A model generated the notes under the pieces. It worked only from the letters and a program-made list of their open reading frames with translations. It had not been told where the DNA came from and did no database searches. A stretch of DNA of 64,000 nucleotides from Nitrospinia bacterium (GTDB taxonomy: Bacteria > Nitrospinota > Nitrospinia > Nitrospinales > JAJDAT01), in the NCBI GenBank assembly GCA_029261715.1, contig JAJDAT010000025.1, forward strand, positions 124,001-188,000, read 5' to 3'. Positions 45,872 through 53,256 of the stretch are shown here, one piece after another. The position numbers and the translations under genes are program-made. Numbering within the stretch: the first letter of the stretch is position 1; each line of letters opens with the position of its first letter.

Positions 45872-46192
45872 TCAAAAGCCCCCGCGCCGATTTTGTCTTT
45901 CTTCTTTTCTTTTTTGTTTTTCTTCCCGAAAGTTTTGACGCATTTGTTTATTGTTTTCTCGAAAGTTTTTCATGGCTGCTTTATGGCGTTGCCTACAGGA
46001 TTTTATATCTTGACGTGAATTGGCTGACGTAATGCAACTTTCAAAAGCGCTAGTAATTCTTTTTTTATTTTGGAGGCGTTGTAGGATTTTGTTTTTTACA
46101 TCTTGGAGATTTTTACCTCCTCCATCTTGCTGAGCGAGAGCGATTCCTTGGAATAAAAAAATTACGGACAAAATAAAGATTATTTTTTTCAT
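45872..46192 (-). CDS. Small secreted basic protein, paralogue of the one at 52858
   Basis: 106 aa with a clear signal peptide (residues 1-20, ending ALAQ). The mature part is helical, rich in Arg, Lys, Asn and Gln, and carries two cysteines 13 residues apart in CITSANSRQDIKSCRQ. The same pattern, C-x-T-S-A-x-S-x6-C-R-Q, occurs in the protein at 52858. The C-terminus is almost entirely charged (EEKQKRKEERQNRRGG). AGGAG precedes the ATG. Family not recognised; in general shape it recalls small periplasmic helical proteins such as Spy, but no signature supports that. Confidence 0.75.
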   Translation of the reverse strand: MKKIIFILSVIFLFQGIALAQQDGGGKNLQDVKNKILQRLQNKKRITSAFESCITSANSRQDIKSCRQRHKAAMKNFRENNKQMRQNFREEKQKRKEERQNRRGGF

Positions 46193-46314
46193 TTTCTTCT
46201 CCTAAGACAAATCCTATTAGTTATTTATATATTAGAACATAAATTTATTGGAAATATCATTAGGGGCGTGGAGTTTGTTTGGCGAGTTGTTTGATAAAAA
46301 ATCTAATGTTGTAA

Positions 46315-46577
46315 CGTTCCCTCAATGATTCATTTCGTTGTAAAGTCTAGTCATACGTCTACTATCCTATTCTTTCGGTGGGCAGACAATCTCCGTTTTT
46401 TTGATAGATCTAGCCTAGGAGGAAGATTAAAAAATTATAATTTTAATCTCCTTGTAATGGTAGCTACAAATGTTAATCTAATGGGATCTCACCTTGGATC
46501 ATTCCAACGAGGCAAGACTTAAAAAGTCGTAAAGGACTATATATTTTCGCCACTCCTTTTTGGAGTGGTTTTTTTTT
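46315..46577 (+). ncRNA. Possible small RNA or long regulatory leader ended by an intrinsic terminator
   Basis: A weak promoter (TTGTTT 46287-46292, 17 bp, TGTAAC 46310-46315) is followed by about 260 nt with a stable hairpin (arms 46420-46432 and 46441-46452, one bulge) and an intrinsic terminator. There is no coding gene upstream on this strand to account for the terminator. It matches no RNA I know (not RNase P, tmRNA or SRP RNA by their conserved motifs; 6S cannot be excluded). An attenuator in front of the small gene and rpsU is the main alternative. Confidence 0.3.
46550..46577 (+). terminator. Intrinsic terminator upstream of the rpsU operon
   Basis: CCACTCC (46550-46556), loop TTTTT, GGAGTGG (46562-46568), then nine T. 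Stem and tail are textbook. It lies 44 nt before the start of the 57-aa gene, so it either ends a separate transcript or attenuates this operon. Confidence 0.9.
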
Positions 46578-46620
46578 GCCGGTTTCACCAAGGTGTAAAT
46601 GGATTAAACGAGGTGATTTT

Positions 46621-46794
46621 ATGAATGAAGTTAAGGTGTTTGACGGCTCCGGGAAATTGAAAGAAGTGATTTCTGTAGAAGAGCTGAATGTTCGTTCGGA
46701 AAAGCAATTAGAATCTCCTTATCTTTTCCTAAAAAATAAAAAAATCAGAAGACCGCCAGCAAAATCTTCTGAAAATCAGGCCCCAAAAATATAA
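46621..46794 (+). CDS. Small conserved-looking protein of unknown function, upstream of rpsU
   Basis: 57 aa, soluble, no signal peptide. The ATG follows a perfect GAGGTGA ribosome site by 5 nt, which is strong evidence for translation. Sequence has a mixed N-terminal half (EVKVFDGSGKLKEVISVEEL) and a basic Pro-rich tail (KIRRPPAKSSENQAPK). It lies 24 nt before rpsU and probably shares its transcript. I do not recognise a family. A ribosome- or RNA-associated role would fit the basic tail and the operon partner but is speculation. Confidence 0.65.
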   Translation: MNEVKVFDGSGKLKEVISVEELNVRSEKQLESPYLFLKNKKIRRPPAKSSENQAPKI

Positions 46795-46818
46795 AACTTA
46801 AAACTTGGAGGTCTTATT

Positions 46819-47022
46819 TTGCAAGTACTCGTTTATCAAAATCAAGTTGATAGAGCGTTAAAAAATTTAAAACGTCAAATTATCAAAGAAGGTTTGTTTA
46901 GAGAACTTAAACGCAGACGTTTTTATATGAAACCTTCTTTAAAGAAAAAGCTGAAGATTAAAGAAGCCAAAAAAAAACGTAAAGCATCCAACCGACGTTG
47001 GAGATCTGACTGGCTTCAATAG
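46819..47022 (+). CDS. rpsU: Ribosomal protein bS21
   Basis: 67 aa, very basic, with the S21 pattern: VLVYQNQVDRALKNLKRQIIKEGLFRELKRRRFYMKPSLKKK and a KKKRKASNRRWR tail. S21 sits by the anti-Shine-Dalgarno end of 16S rRNA in the 30S subunit and promotes initiation. It starts with TTG, supported by GGAGG 8 nt upstream. It is paired with the small unknown gene 24 nt upstream; no dnaG or rpoD follows, unlike the classical macromolecular-synthesis operon. Confidence 0.95.
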   Translation: MQVLVYQNQVDRALKNLKRQIIKEGLFRELKRRRFYMKPSLKKKLKIKEAKKKRKASNRRWRSDWLQ

Positions 47023-47448
47023 AAACCGGAAAGACAAAAGAACTGTCCTGGACTGCGGTTGAATTATACTTATTTCGATCGCTTTTCAGGCATGGCTTAA
47101 AAATTAAATTATTAAAGAAACTTGAGTAAAAATATTGTGGATAAAAGTGGTAAGTTTTATTTGACCTCTGTTTGGCCGATTAAAATGCTCTGGATAGAAT
47201 CATTAGAATTAGTGGACCCCCATTAACCACCCAACGAGTCACCAGTATCTAAAATCCCTCCTAAAATTAGCAAATTATAAAAATACCCGACATGTATTTT
47301 GAGAGCGAGGAGAGTAGGCTCAAATCCAGGTGTTCCGCCCATTAAATAAAGGAGTTATGGCGTTATCCGTAAATCATTTTTTTGTGCTTCTTGATCTTAG
47401 CTTCGTTTGTTTAAAGTTTCGTCAAGAAGTATGGCTTACTCTGAGTTC
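47023..47448. other. 426-bp non-coding region with copy 1 of a diverged repeat
   Basis: Between convergent rpsU and the hybrid kinase. It has no gene. It contains a third AAAAGTGG (47143-47150) without the rest of the shared element, a C-rich GTGGACCCCCATTAACC stretch near 47213, and the repeat copy at 47275-47335 that matches the sequence at 50747-50797. Confidence 0.5.
47275..47335 (+). repeat. Diverged direct repeat, copy 1
   Basis: Starts TATAAAAATACCCGACAT, then GTATTTTGAGAG, and ends with GTAGGCTCAAATCCAGG and TGTTCC. The same order of blocks in the same direction occurs at 50747-50797, with roughly 80% identity over the first 30 bases and a few gaps after that. The copies bracket the kinase, repressor and unknown membrane-protein genes. 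Confidence 0.4.
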
Positions 47449-49242
47449 CTATTTATTCTTGAATCTAATCCTATAAGATGTGCCATTTTTACGATCAATA
47501 GCAATCTCCCCCACTGGATCGAGATCGTGACAAGCCATGATGTAATCCATCCCAAACGACCGGGGTTCAATTTCTGCGTCTTCTGGTAATCCAATACCGT
47601 CGTCTTCAACTAATAATTCGAGAATATTTTCATCTGTCTGTATTAACTGAGTTGATATTATACCTGGTTTTTCATCAGGCCACGCGTGTTTCAAAGAATT
47701 TGAAAACATCTCTACAAGCATGGAGCCAATAGACATCGCTTTTTGTGCGTCAACGATAATAGGATCGCAATTTAATTTGAATTTGATATTTTTAGGATTA
47801 TAAATTTTCTCCAAAATTCCCCAAATTCTTGGAAGATAATCCTTCATGTCAATATGGGCTACATCGTTATAGGTGTATACGGTTTTGTGAAGCTCGGCCA
47901 TGCTATAGATGGTTTCAACAATTTCTTTCAAACCGCCAAAAGCCTCCAACCGAGCAATTACAATTTCAAAATGATTGCGCACTCGATGATGTACTTCCCT
48001 TAAATGAACTTCCATCTTCTCAATGGTCGCTTCCAATTCGGTGGTGCGTTCGTCTACAAGCGTTTTTAAGTCATTCTGGTAGTCCCCAAGAGATCGCATC
48101 ATATGATTATAATTTAAATACAAACCTTCGATTTCATCGTCAGATTTATGGTGTTCAATTTCGGAAGCAACACCGCTGTCTCGGACTTTTTGAGAGTGTT
48201 CTGATAACCTTACGATAGGCGTAACTACATTTTTATAAATCCGAAAAAAAATGAAGAAGATGATTGCAAAGACAACTAATTGTTGAATAATCGCTTGATA
48301 AAAATAGTTTCTGATTTTTGAATTGTATTGGGATAAGTCCACTTTCAAAAAGGCGGCTCCAATAATTTGATTGTCTAATTCAATGCTCCTTGTTATTTCT
48401 AATTTATCGTCTCGAAAAACAAAACTAGATTCCATTTTTTGTGATTCTGGGAAATCGCTTTCAGACTTTTTTGAATAATGAGCAAATAGCTTCCCATCTG
48501 TTCTGTAAAAAGCGGCTCCGTCAATGGCTTCAACTTGGCTTAATAATTTTAGATGACGTTGAGCCGCAATGTCGTCACCCATGACACCATCCATTACAAT
48601 TGCAGCTCTAGCCGACCTGCCAACAAGGTCTCCTGTTGCATTCATTTTTTGCATAAATTCCTGTCGATAATGATCAGAAAATATATTGGCTAAATAAAAT
48701 GAACTAAAAAGGTTGATTGCGAGAAGCATCAAAAAAGCGATAATTAACCTTTTCGAAATGGCGCCAGGCCTAAGAATTTGAGGTTGGGAGGTGGGGGAAG
48801 GAATGGTCGTCTCAGTGATTTTGGAGCCATCTACCTGGGTTGTTTTCGACAAATTTGCGTTAACTTCTTCATCACGCCCAGCTATTTTGAGAAGCGCTGT
48901 AATTAAAATCCGTTCAAATTCTTCTTTAGAAATAGGCTTAACCAATAGCTTAGAGTTTTCAAATGCATGAGCTTGTTCCTGCGTTTTATTATCATCGAAG
49001 CCAGTTAGAAAATAGATAAGGGTATCTCCAGAATGTTCCCTAATAAACTGGGCTATTTGAAACCCGTCCCCATATTGCTTAAGAAATATATCTAGAAAAA
49101 CAGCAGTAGGGTTGTACTTTATAAATTTATCGCAGGCATCGTCAACTGTTGCCGCAATCTTCACTTTGGCTCCAAATTCTTCGCATTTTTTACGAAATGA
49201 ATTTGCGATGGTAAACTGGTCTTCAACGATCAATATTTCCAC
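47449..49242 (-). CDS. Receiver-first membrane hybrid kinase of the HisKA_2 type
   Basis: 597 aa with an unusual order: receiver (about 1-120, Asp51 in AVFLDIFLKQYGDG, Lys in LLVKPISK), a linker, membrane segments at about 165-190 and 315-338 around a ~125-residue periplasmic domain, HAMP, coiled coil, then a HisKA_2-type phosphotransfer segment (HLREVHHRVRNHFEIVIARLEAF) and HATPase (MLVEMFSNSLKHAWPD, EDDGIGLPEDAE). HisKA_2 kinases often signal to single-domain receivers. A receiver placed before a membrane sensor must be cytoplasmic, so both ends face inward. It follows the CI-like repressor gene by 19 nt and is probably co-transcribed with it. Confidence 0.9.
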   Translation of the reverse strand: MEILIVEDQFTIANSFRKKCEEFGAKVKIAATVDDACDKFIKYNPTAVFLDIFLKQYGDGFQIAQFIREHSGDTLIYFLTGFDDNKTQEQAHAFENSKLLVKPISKEEFERILITALLKIAGRDEEVNANLSKTTQVDGSKITETTIPSPTSQPQILRPGAISKRLIIAFLMLLAINLFSSFYLANIFSDHYRQEFMQKMNATGDLVGRSARAAIVMDGVMGDDIAAQRHLKLLSQVEAIDGAAFYRTDGKLFAHYSKKSESDFPESQKMESSFVFRDDKLEITRSIELDNQIIGAAFLKVDLSQYNSKIRNYFYQAIIQQLVVFAIIFFIFFRIYKNVVTPIVRLSEHSQKVRDSGVASEIEHHKSDDEIEGLYLNYNHMMRSLGDYQNDLKTLVDERTTELEATIEKMEVHLREVHHRVRNHFEIVIARLEAFGGLKEIVETIYSMAELHKTVYTYNDVAHIDMKDYLPRIWGILEKIYNPKNIKFKLNCDPIIVDAQKAMSIGSMLVEMFSNSLKHAWPDEKPGIISTQLIQTDENILELLVEDDGIGLPEDAEIEPRSFGMDYIMACHDLDPVGEIAIDRKNGTSYRIRFKNK

Positions 49243-49261
49243 GGCAATGCCTCGATTTTAA

Positions 49262-49933
49262 TTATTTCTCATTCAATTTTTGCCAAACAGCGTCAATCAT
49301 CCCCGAAAGTCTACCCCAATCCATTACGTAATCGCCTTTTTTAAAAATGTCGATTAATTGATTCAGAGTCTTATTTAAAGGGGTATTTGGTTCCAATTTT
49401 CTTATTGATTCAATGTCGGTATAGATTTCGTTTGAATCAAATTCAGGTTCGGTTTCTCCATAGAGCAACCATTTCAATTTAATTTTGTAACGATTGGATA
49501 TTTTGTTTAAATCACTGTCAGATGGATTTCTTTCTCCTTCCATATATGCTTTTACATCTCCAATATAAATATCTGTTTCTTCCGAAAAATGTTCAATATT
49601 ACCTTTGGCGCAAGAATCAACAGCATGCTGAAAGCGATTCTTGAACGCGTTTAAATCAAGGTCTCTCATGCGCAGTATTTTCGGTTCTAATTTGGCTTGT
49701 TTTTCAACAAATATCTCTCCCTCTCCGGTGTGAAGCCAATTTATATTTATTTTATTTTCTATGCATTTTGCGATTATTCGATCGTGATCTAACGAATCCC
49801 TAGATCTCCAAGAAGAAATAGTTGTTGGCTTTACTCCTAATGAATTAGCCAATGCTACGTCATTCTTCAAATTAAGAACTACTTTAAGGCGATCTAAAGT
49901 GGAGTCCGCATTTCGAGTATTTTTTGTTGACAT
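49262..49933 (-). CDS. Transcriptional regulator with two tandem CI-type HTH domains
   Basis: 223 aa. The first HTH (about 12-75, LANSLGVKPTTISSWRSRDSL then NINWLHTGEGE) is of the phage CI-repressor class. A second, weaker copy follows (about 95-165, HFSEETDIYIGDVKAYMEGERNPS then LKWLLYGETE), so the domain seems duplicated. There is no S24 peptidase domain, hence no RecA-type self-cleavage. Upstream and within its first codons are three direct repeats TTT(T/C)(A/G)AGTA(C/T) (49911-49920, 49941-49950, 49952-49961), possible autoregulatory sites. It is the first gene of the pair with the hybrid kinase. Confidence 0.8.
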   Translation of the reverse strand: MSTKNTRNADSTLDRLKVVLNLKNDVALANSLGVKPTTISSWRSRDSLDHDRIIAKCIENKININWLHTGEGEIFVEKQAKLEPKILRMRDLDLNAFKNRFQHAVDSCAKGNIEHFSEETDIYIGDVKAYMEGERNPSDSDLNKISNRYKIKLKWLLYGETEPEFDSNEIYTDIESIRKLEPNTPLNKTLNQLIDIFKKGDYVMDWGRLSGMIDAVWQKLNEK

Positions 49934-49961
49934 ATTCTCGTTTTGAGTACATTTTAAGTAT
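49911..49961. promoter_or_regulatory. Possible operator repeats before the CI-like regulator
   Basis: TTTCGAGTAT, TTTTGAGTAC and TTTTAAGTAT occur at 49911, 49941 and 49952; the last two are 11 bp apart, one helical turn. They overlap the start of the regulator gene, as expected for autorepression. No protein-binding evidence is available. Confidence 0.3.
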
Positions 49962-50268
49962 GGTTAATTGCAAAAAGACATATCATTCTACCTTGTTGCT
50001 AATAAATACGCAATATGAGGCTGAATTTTAATTCCAGCACTCCAAAAAAAGGATATAAATTGGAATACTTCATTAATCCTTTTTGAATGTAAGGGAAGTG
50101 AAGTTCTAGTTAAAGTATTTCAATATGGAATTGCCGATATAAAAAAAGACATCCGTATCATATGTTTTCGGGCTGGGCGAAGAATCCACACCTCAATTGC
50201 ATCATTGATTTAATACTTAGAGTAAACAAAATATCTTGCCAAAAAATAAAAGGTAAGGGGGAGTTTAA
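49934..50268. other. 335-bp divergent non-coding region
   Basis: Shared upstream region of the CI-like regulator (reverse) and the membrane protein at 50269 (forward). Besides the operator-like repeats it holds a 9-bp AT-rich inverted repeat AAAAAGGAT (50046-50054) / ATCCTTTTT (50076-50084). No gene seen. Confidence 0.5.
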
Positions 50269-50742
50269 TTGTTTACAAAACTTAAATTACACACTAGAAC
50301 TCTCGTACCTTGGCTTACCGTTCTCTTAATCTTGATCGGTAGTGTTATTAGCTATTATGGGTTTAGCAACGAAATAAAAAAAACTAAATTAGATAGAACG
50401 TTAAAGTTTCAAGAAAATTTTTATAATAACAATTTGCATGATTATTTTATTGAGGTCTTCGCAACGTGGAAAAAAGAAGAAAGTGCGAATCTAAAACAAC
50501 ATTTTAATGAGTTAAATGAGATTACTTTAAAGAATCTCCCTGAGATCAGGAGAAAAGTAGTCATAGATAAGATAAAAAAGAATGATCAACTAGCAAATAA
50601 ACTTGGAAAATTAAGTGACTTTTTTAATGACTTGAAGGTTTGTGTTGACAAAAAACTTTGCGACAAGGAACTGGCTGATTCCTTTTTTAAAAAACGAATT
50701 GAAAAATTTGACAAAATTTTTTCTTCTTATTTAGAAAATTAG
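50269..50742 (+). CDS. Single-pass membrane protein of unknown function
   Basis: 157 aa. One membrane segment (about 12-31, LVPWLTVLLILIGSVISYYG) near the N-terminus, followed by a highly charged, Lys-rich helical domain with two cysteines close together (KVCVDKKLCDKEL). The start is TTG, 7 nt after an AAGGGGGAG ribosome site; no ATG is nearby. It is divergent from the CI-like regulator and bracketed on the far side by repeat copy 2. I do not recognise it. The topology suggests a periplasmic helical domain anchored in the inner membrane. Confidence 0.7.
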   Translation: MFTKLKLHTRTLVPWLTVLLILIGSVISYYGFSNEIKKTKLDRTLKFQENFYNNNLHDYFIEVFATWKKEESANLKQHFNELNEITLKNLPEIRRKVVIDKIKKNDQLANKLGKLSDFFNDLKVCVDKKLCDKELADSFFKKRIEKFDKIFSSYLEN

Positions 50743-50746
50743 CGAG

Positions 50747-50797
50747 ATATAAAAATGCTCCACATATTTATGAGAGTAGGGGAGCCCAGATTCAGAC
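50747..50797 (+). repeat. Diverged direct repeat, copy 2
   Basis: TATAAAAATGCTCCACAT, then ATTTATGAGAG, AGTAGGGGAGCCCAGATTCAG and later TGATTCC, matching copy 1 at 47275-47335 in order and orientation. Begins a few bases after the stop codon of the membrane protein. Confidence 0.4.
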
Positions 50798-50970
50798 CCT
50801 GATTCCTTTATTATTTATGTTCTTTGATTTTAAGATGGTTAGTAATTGATTTTTATCTGCACGTGAATATGATGTTGAGCTTATTAAAATATAGGAAGCT
50901 ATGGATTTATTCTTTAGAATAGCTTCTATAAATAAATTATTACAAATACGACTAGATCAAATTTCTTTTA

Positions 50971-52836
50971 ATGAAGATTAAACCCATTCCTCAGATCCAA
51001 GACTTAGAGTTTGTAAACGATCTAATAAAAACATACTCTGACAGAGCAGTTTCATTTTCCCAACTCAAGCAGAACCTCGAAAAACAATGCGAGGTTATAG
51101 CTTGGTCCAGGTTGGTTCTAGCTCTAATTTCCTTAAGCTCCTTATATAAAATTTTAGAGTCAAAACAATTACATCCGTGGGGAATCCTTTTCCTTTTATT
51201 TGCCTTATTGTTTTCTTTTGCAGTGATTTTAAATAGGAAACAAAATCGCAAAATAGATAGATTTAAATCTTTGGAAAAAATCAATCTAGACTCAATCCAT
51301 AGAATTGAACGGAGCTGGAATGATTTAGAAATTCCTCGTTATATAGAAAACGAAGACTCTCCCCATTTCCTATCGGACATGAATGTTATTGGTAAAGGTT
51401 CTCTTTTACAATTAATAGGAACTTTAAAAACGCCCGCAGGAACTGAGAAGTTTTTGGAGTGGATATCGCAACGGACAATACATGATGAAGCGCTTAGGAG
51501 ACAGGAAGCGGTAAAGGAACTTTCAGGACAGCTTGATTTAAGGCAAGAGGTTTACTATCTCTGCGATAGTTTGAGCGGAGAAGCAGATAATTGGAAAACT
51601 TTTTTCAATTGGATCGAATCTGATGGGGTTGATGAAATGAACCCATATGGATATTGGCTGATTTGTTTGCTTACGTTGGTAACGCCTATTGCTTTACTTA
51701 CAGTTTTTATAAGTCCAGCGTATGGGATTATGTGGACACCCCTCGTTTGTATTAATTTACTTCTTTCAGCGAATTGGCATAAAAAACAAAAATCATTATT
51801 TGAGAATTTACATGGAATAGAATCACAGCTTGGTAAATATATTTCTCTGATTGAGTTAGTCTTGGCACAAAAACCCGAATCTGTTTATACAAAGGGGCTG
51901 AGGGATGACCTAGTTTCATCTTCATTGGACGCTAAACAGGAGATACAAAAACTCCAGTCTTTAGTAGGATGGGCTGGAGCGAGGAACTCCGGGATACTCT
52001 ATCTAATTCTTCAGGGAAATTTATTGTGGGATTTTCACCTTCAAAAATCTTTGATTGTCTGGCAGAAGAGATGTAGGGATCATGCAAGAAAATGGTTCGA
52101 TGCAATTACAAAGTATGAAGTGATAGCGTCATTGGCAAGTCTGTCATACGATAATCCAAAATGGTCATATCCTAATGTAGACGATGCCGGTAAAAAAATT
52201 GTCGCCAAACAAATTGGACATCCTCTGATTAACGATAGGTCCAGAGTAAGTAACGATATAGACATTGGTCCCAATGGAAATTTTTTATTGGTTACAGGAT
52301 CTAACATGTCTGGTAAAAGCACTCTTCTTAGGAGTATTGGCATCAATGCTCTTCTTGCCCGGACTGGCGCGCCAGTTTGCGCAGCTTCTTTTAGTTTGCC
52401 CCCGGTGGACTTAGTTACCTCGTTTAAGGTAAACGATTCCCTGGCTGATGGTGTTTCTCTCTACATGGCTGAACTTAAACACATAAAGAGAGTTATTGAT
52501 TTAATCAAAAGTAACCATGAAAAAGGCGTTATTACACTTTACCTTTTTGATGAAATTCTTCAAGGAACCAATAGTCGTGAACGTCAGATAACCGTTGCGT
52601 CTATTACAGCGCAGCTTTTAGCGTTAAATGTTATTGGGGCTATTTCTACTCATGATTTAGAACTTGCAGAAGTGGATAGCTTGGAAGGGGTTTGCGATAC
52701 AGTTCATTTTAAAGAAAAGTTATTAACCGATGAAACTGGAACCATCATGAGTTTTGACTATTTATTACGCTCTGGAATATCGAATACAACCAACGCCCTC
52801 GAACTATTAAAAGCGGTTGGTTTGAAGCTATCGTAA
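50971..52836 (+). CDS. Membrane-embedded MutS-like ATPase
   Basis: 621 aa. Two membrane segments near the N-terminus (about 46-62 and 69-87) and two more near 228-272 interrupt a MutS-like lever region; the C-terminal third is a MutS domain V ATPase with P-loop VTGSNMSGKSTLLRS (about 440), LADGVSLYMAELKHIKRVID, Walker B LYLFDEILQGTNSRERQ, and STHDLELAE. The mismatch-reading domain I of MutS is absent, and membrane anchoring makes classical mismatch repair unlikely. Similar proteins occur in Bacteroidetes and others without known function. It is monocistronic. Confidence 0.85.
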   Translation: MKIKPIPQIQDLEFVNDLIKTYSDRAVSFSQLKQNLEKQCEVIAWSRLVLALISLSSLYKILESKQLHPWGILFLLFALLFSFAVILNRKQNRKIDRFKSLEKINLDSIHRIERSWNDLEIPRYIENEDSPHFLSDMNVIGKGSLLQLIGTLKTPAGTEKFLEWISQRTIHDEALRRQEAVKELSGQLDLRQEVYYLCDSLSGEADNWKTFFNWIESDGVDEMNPYGYWLICLLTLVTPIALLTVFISPAYGIMWTPLVCINLLLSANWHKKQKSLFENLHGIESQLGKYISLIELVLAQKPESVYTKGLRDDLVSSSLDAKQEIQKLQSLVGWAGARNSGILYLILQGNLLWDFHLQKSLIVWQKRCRDHARKWFDAITKYEVIASLASLSYDNPKWSYPNVDDAGKKIVAKQIGHPLINDRSRVSNDIDIGPNGNFLLVTGSNMSGKSTLLRSIGINALLARTGAPVCAASFSLPPVDLVTSFKVNDSLADGVSLYMAELKHIKRVIDLIKSNHEKGVITLYLFDEILQGTNSRERQITVASITAQLLALNVIGAISTHDLELAEVDSLEGVCDTVHFKEKLLTDETGTIMSFDYLLRSGISNTTNALELLKAVGLKLS

Positions 52837-52857
52837 TTCAGATTATTAATACGATAG

Positions 52858-53187
52858 TTAAGAGCCCTCATAGGAGTGGCCAAAAGATCGTACTCCATTT
52901 TTTTGTCTTTGTCTTGCCGCTCGAAGTTGTTCTCGCTTTCGTTTGTTATTTTTCCTGAGATTTTGTAAGTCAATTCTATATTGTTGTCGGCAAGGTCTTA
53001 AGGTTTTTTGCGAACTAGCTGAAGTAGCGCAATTTTCTAAAGCTTTCAGAATTCTTCTTTTAGCGTTTACTTCCTGGAAAATTTGATTTTTTGCTAATTT
53101 AAGTTTTTCTCTCTTTTCGCTTTGTTGGGCCAGGGCTGTTCCCTGGATTAAAAAAAACGTGAGTGAAATAACGATTATTTTTTTCAT
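52858..53187 (-). CDS. Small secreted basic protein, paralogue of the one at 45872
   Basis: 109 aa with a signal peptide (about 1-20, ending ALAQ) and a basic helical mature part. The cysteine pair in CATSASSQKTLRPCRQQ matches the paralogue's spacing exactly, and both share a central KRRILKALENC / KKRITSAFESC-like segment. The ATG at 53187 was chosen because it gives the same signal peptide as the paralogue; an in-frame TTG at 53232 would disrupt it. Its gene lies just downstream of msrAB beyond a GC-rich hairpin. Both cysteines may form a disulfide in the periplasm, which would suit the neighbouring methionine sulfoxide reductase. Confidence 0.75.
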   Translation of the reverse strand: MKKIIVISLTFFLIQGTALAQQSEKREKLKLAKNQIFQEVNAKRRILKALENCATSASSQKTLRPCRQQYRIDLQNLRKNNKRKREQLRAARQRQKNGVRSFGHSYEGS

Positions 53188-53219
53188 TTTACTTTGTATC
53201 TTAATATTGGGTAATTTGA

Positions 53220-53246
53220 GTTCCCTCGACAATTGGCCGAGGGAAC
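53220..53246 (-). terminator. GC-rich hairpin downstream of msrAB
   Basis: GTTCCCTCG (53220-53228) / CGAGGGAAC (53238-53246), 9-nt loop, 10 nt beyond the msrAB stop. There is no T tail on the reverse strand, so it may work as a Rho-assisted end, a processing site or an mRNA 3' stabiliser. Confidence 0.55.
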
Positions 53247-53256
53247 GATATAGATT

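Larger units (their letters stand above)
46193..46620. other. 428-bp non-coding region ending in a strong terminator
   Basis: Lies between divergent genes. It contains a long hairpin (46420-46452), then a textbook terminator (46550-46577) that belongs to no visible forward gene, which is why a small RNA is proposed here. An open frame at 46325-46522 exists but has no ribosome site and no family resemblance. Confidence 0.5.

Noticed and set aside
45872-46192. Spy/CpxP periplasmic chaperone
   Set aside because: Size and helical character are similar but the LTxxQ motif of that family is absent.
46325-46522. 65-codon open frame in the gap before rpsU
   Set aside because: No ribosome site, no resemblance to any family, and it runs through the hairpin of a likely non-coding transcript.
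47300-47345. tRNA-like 3' end (CTCAAATCC followed by CCCA)
   Set aside because: The bases around the supposed T-loop do not pair into a T-stem, and no anticodon or D arm can be drawn upstream.
49262-49933. LexA/CI repressor with self-cleavage
   Set aside because: The protein ends without an S24 peptidase domain or its Ser-Lys pair; a second HTH-like copy occupies the C-terminal part.
47440-50750. Intact prophage or integrative element
   Set aside because: No integrase, transposase, capsid or replication genes are present; only a CI-like regulator and weak flanking repeats.
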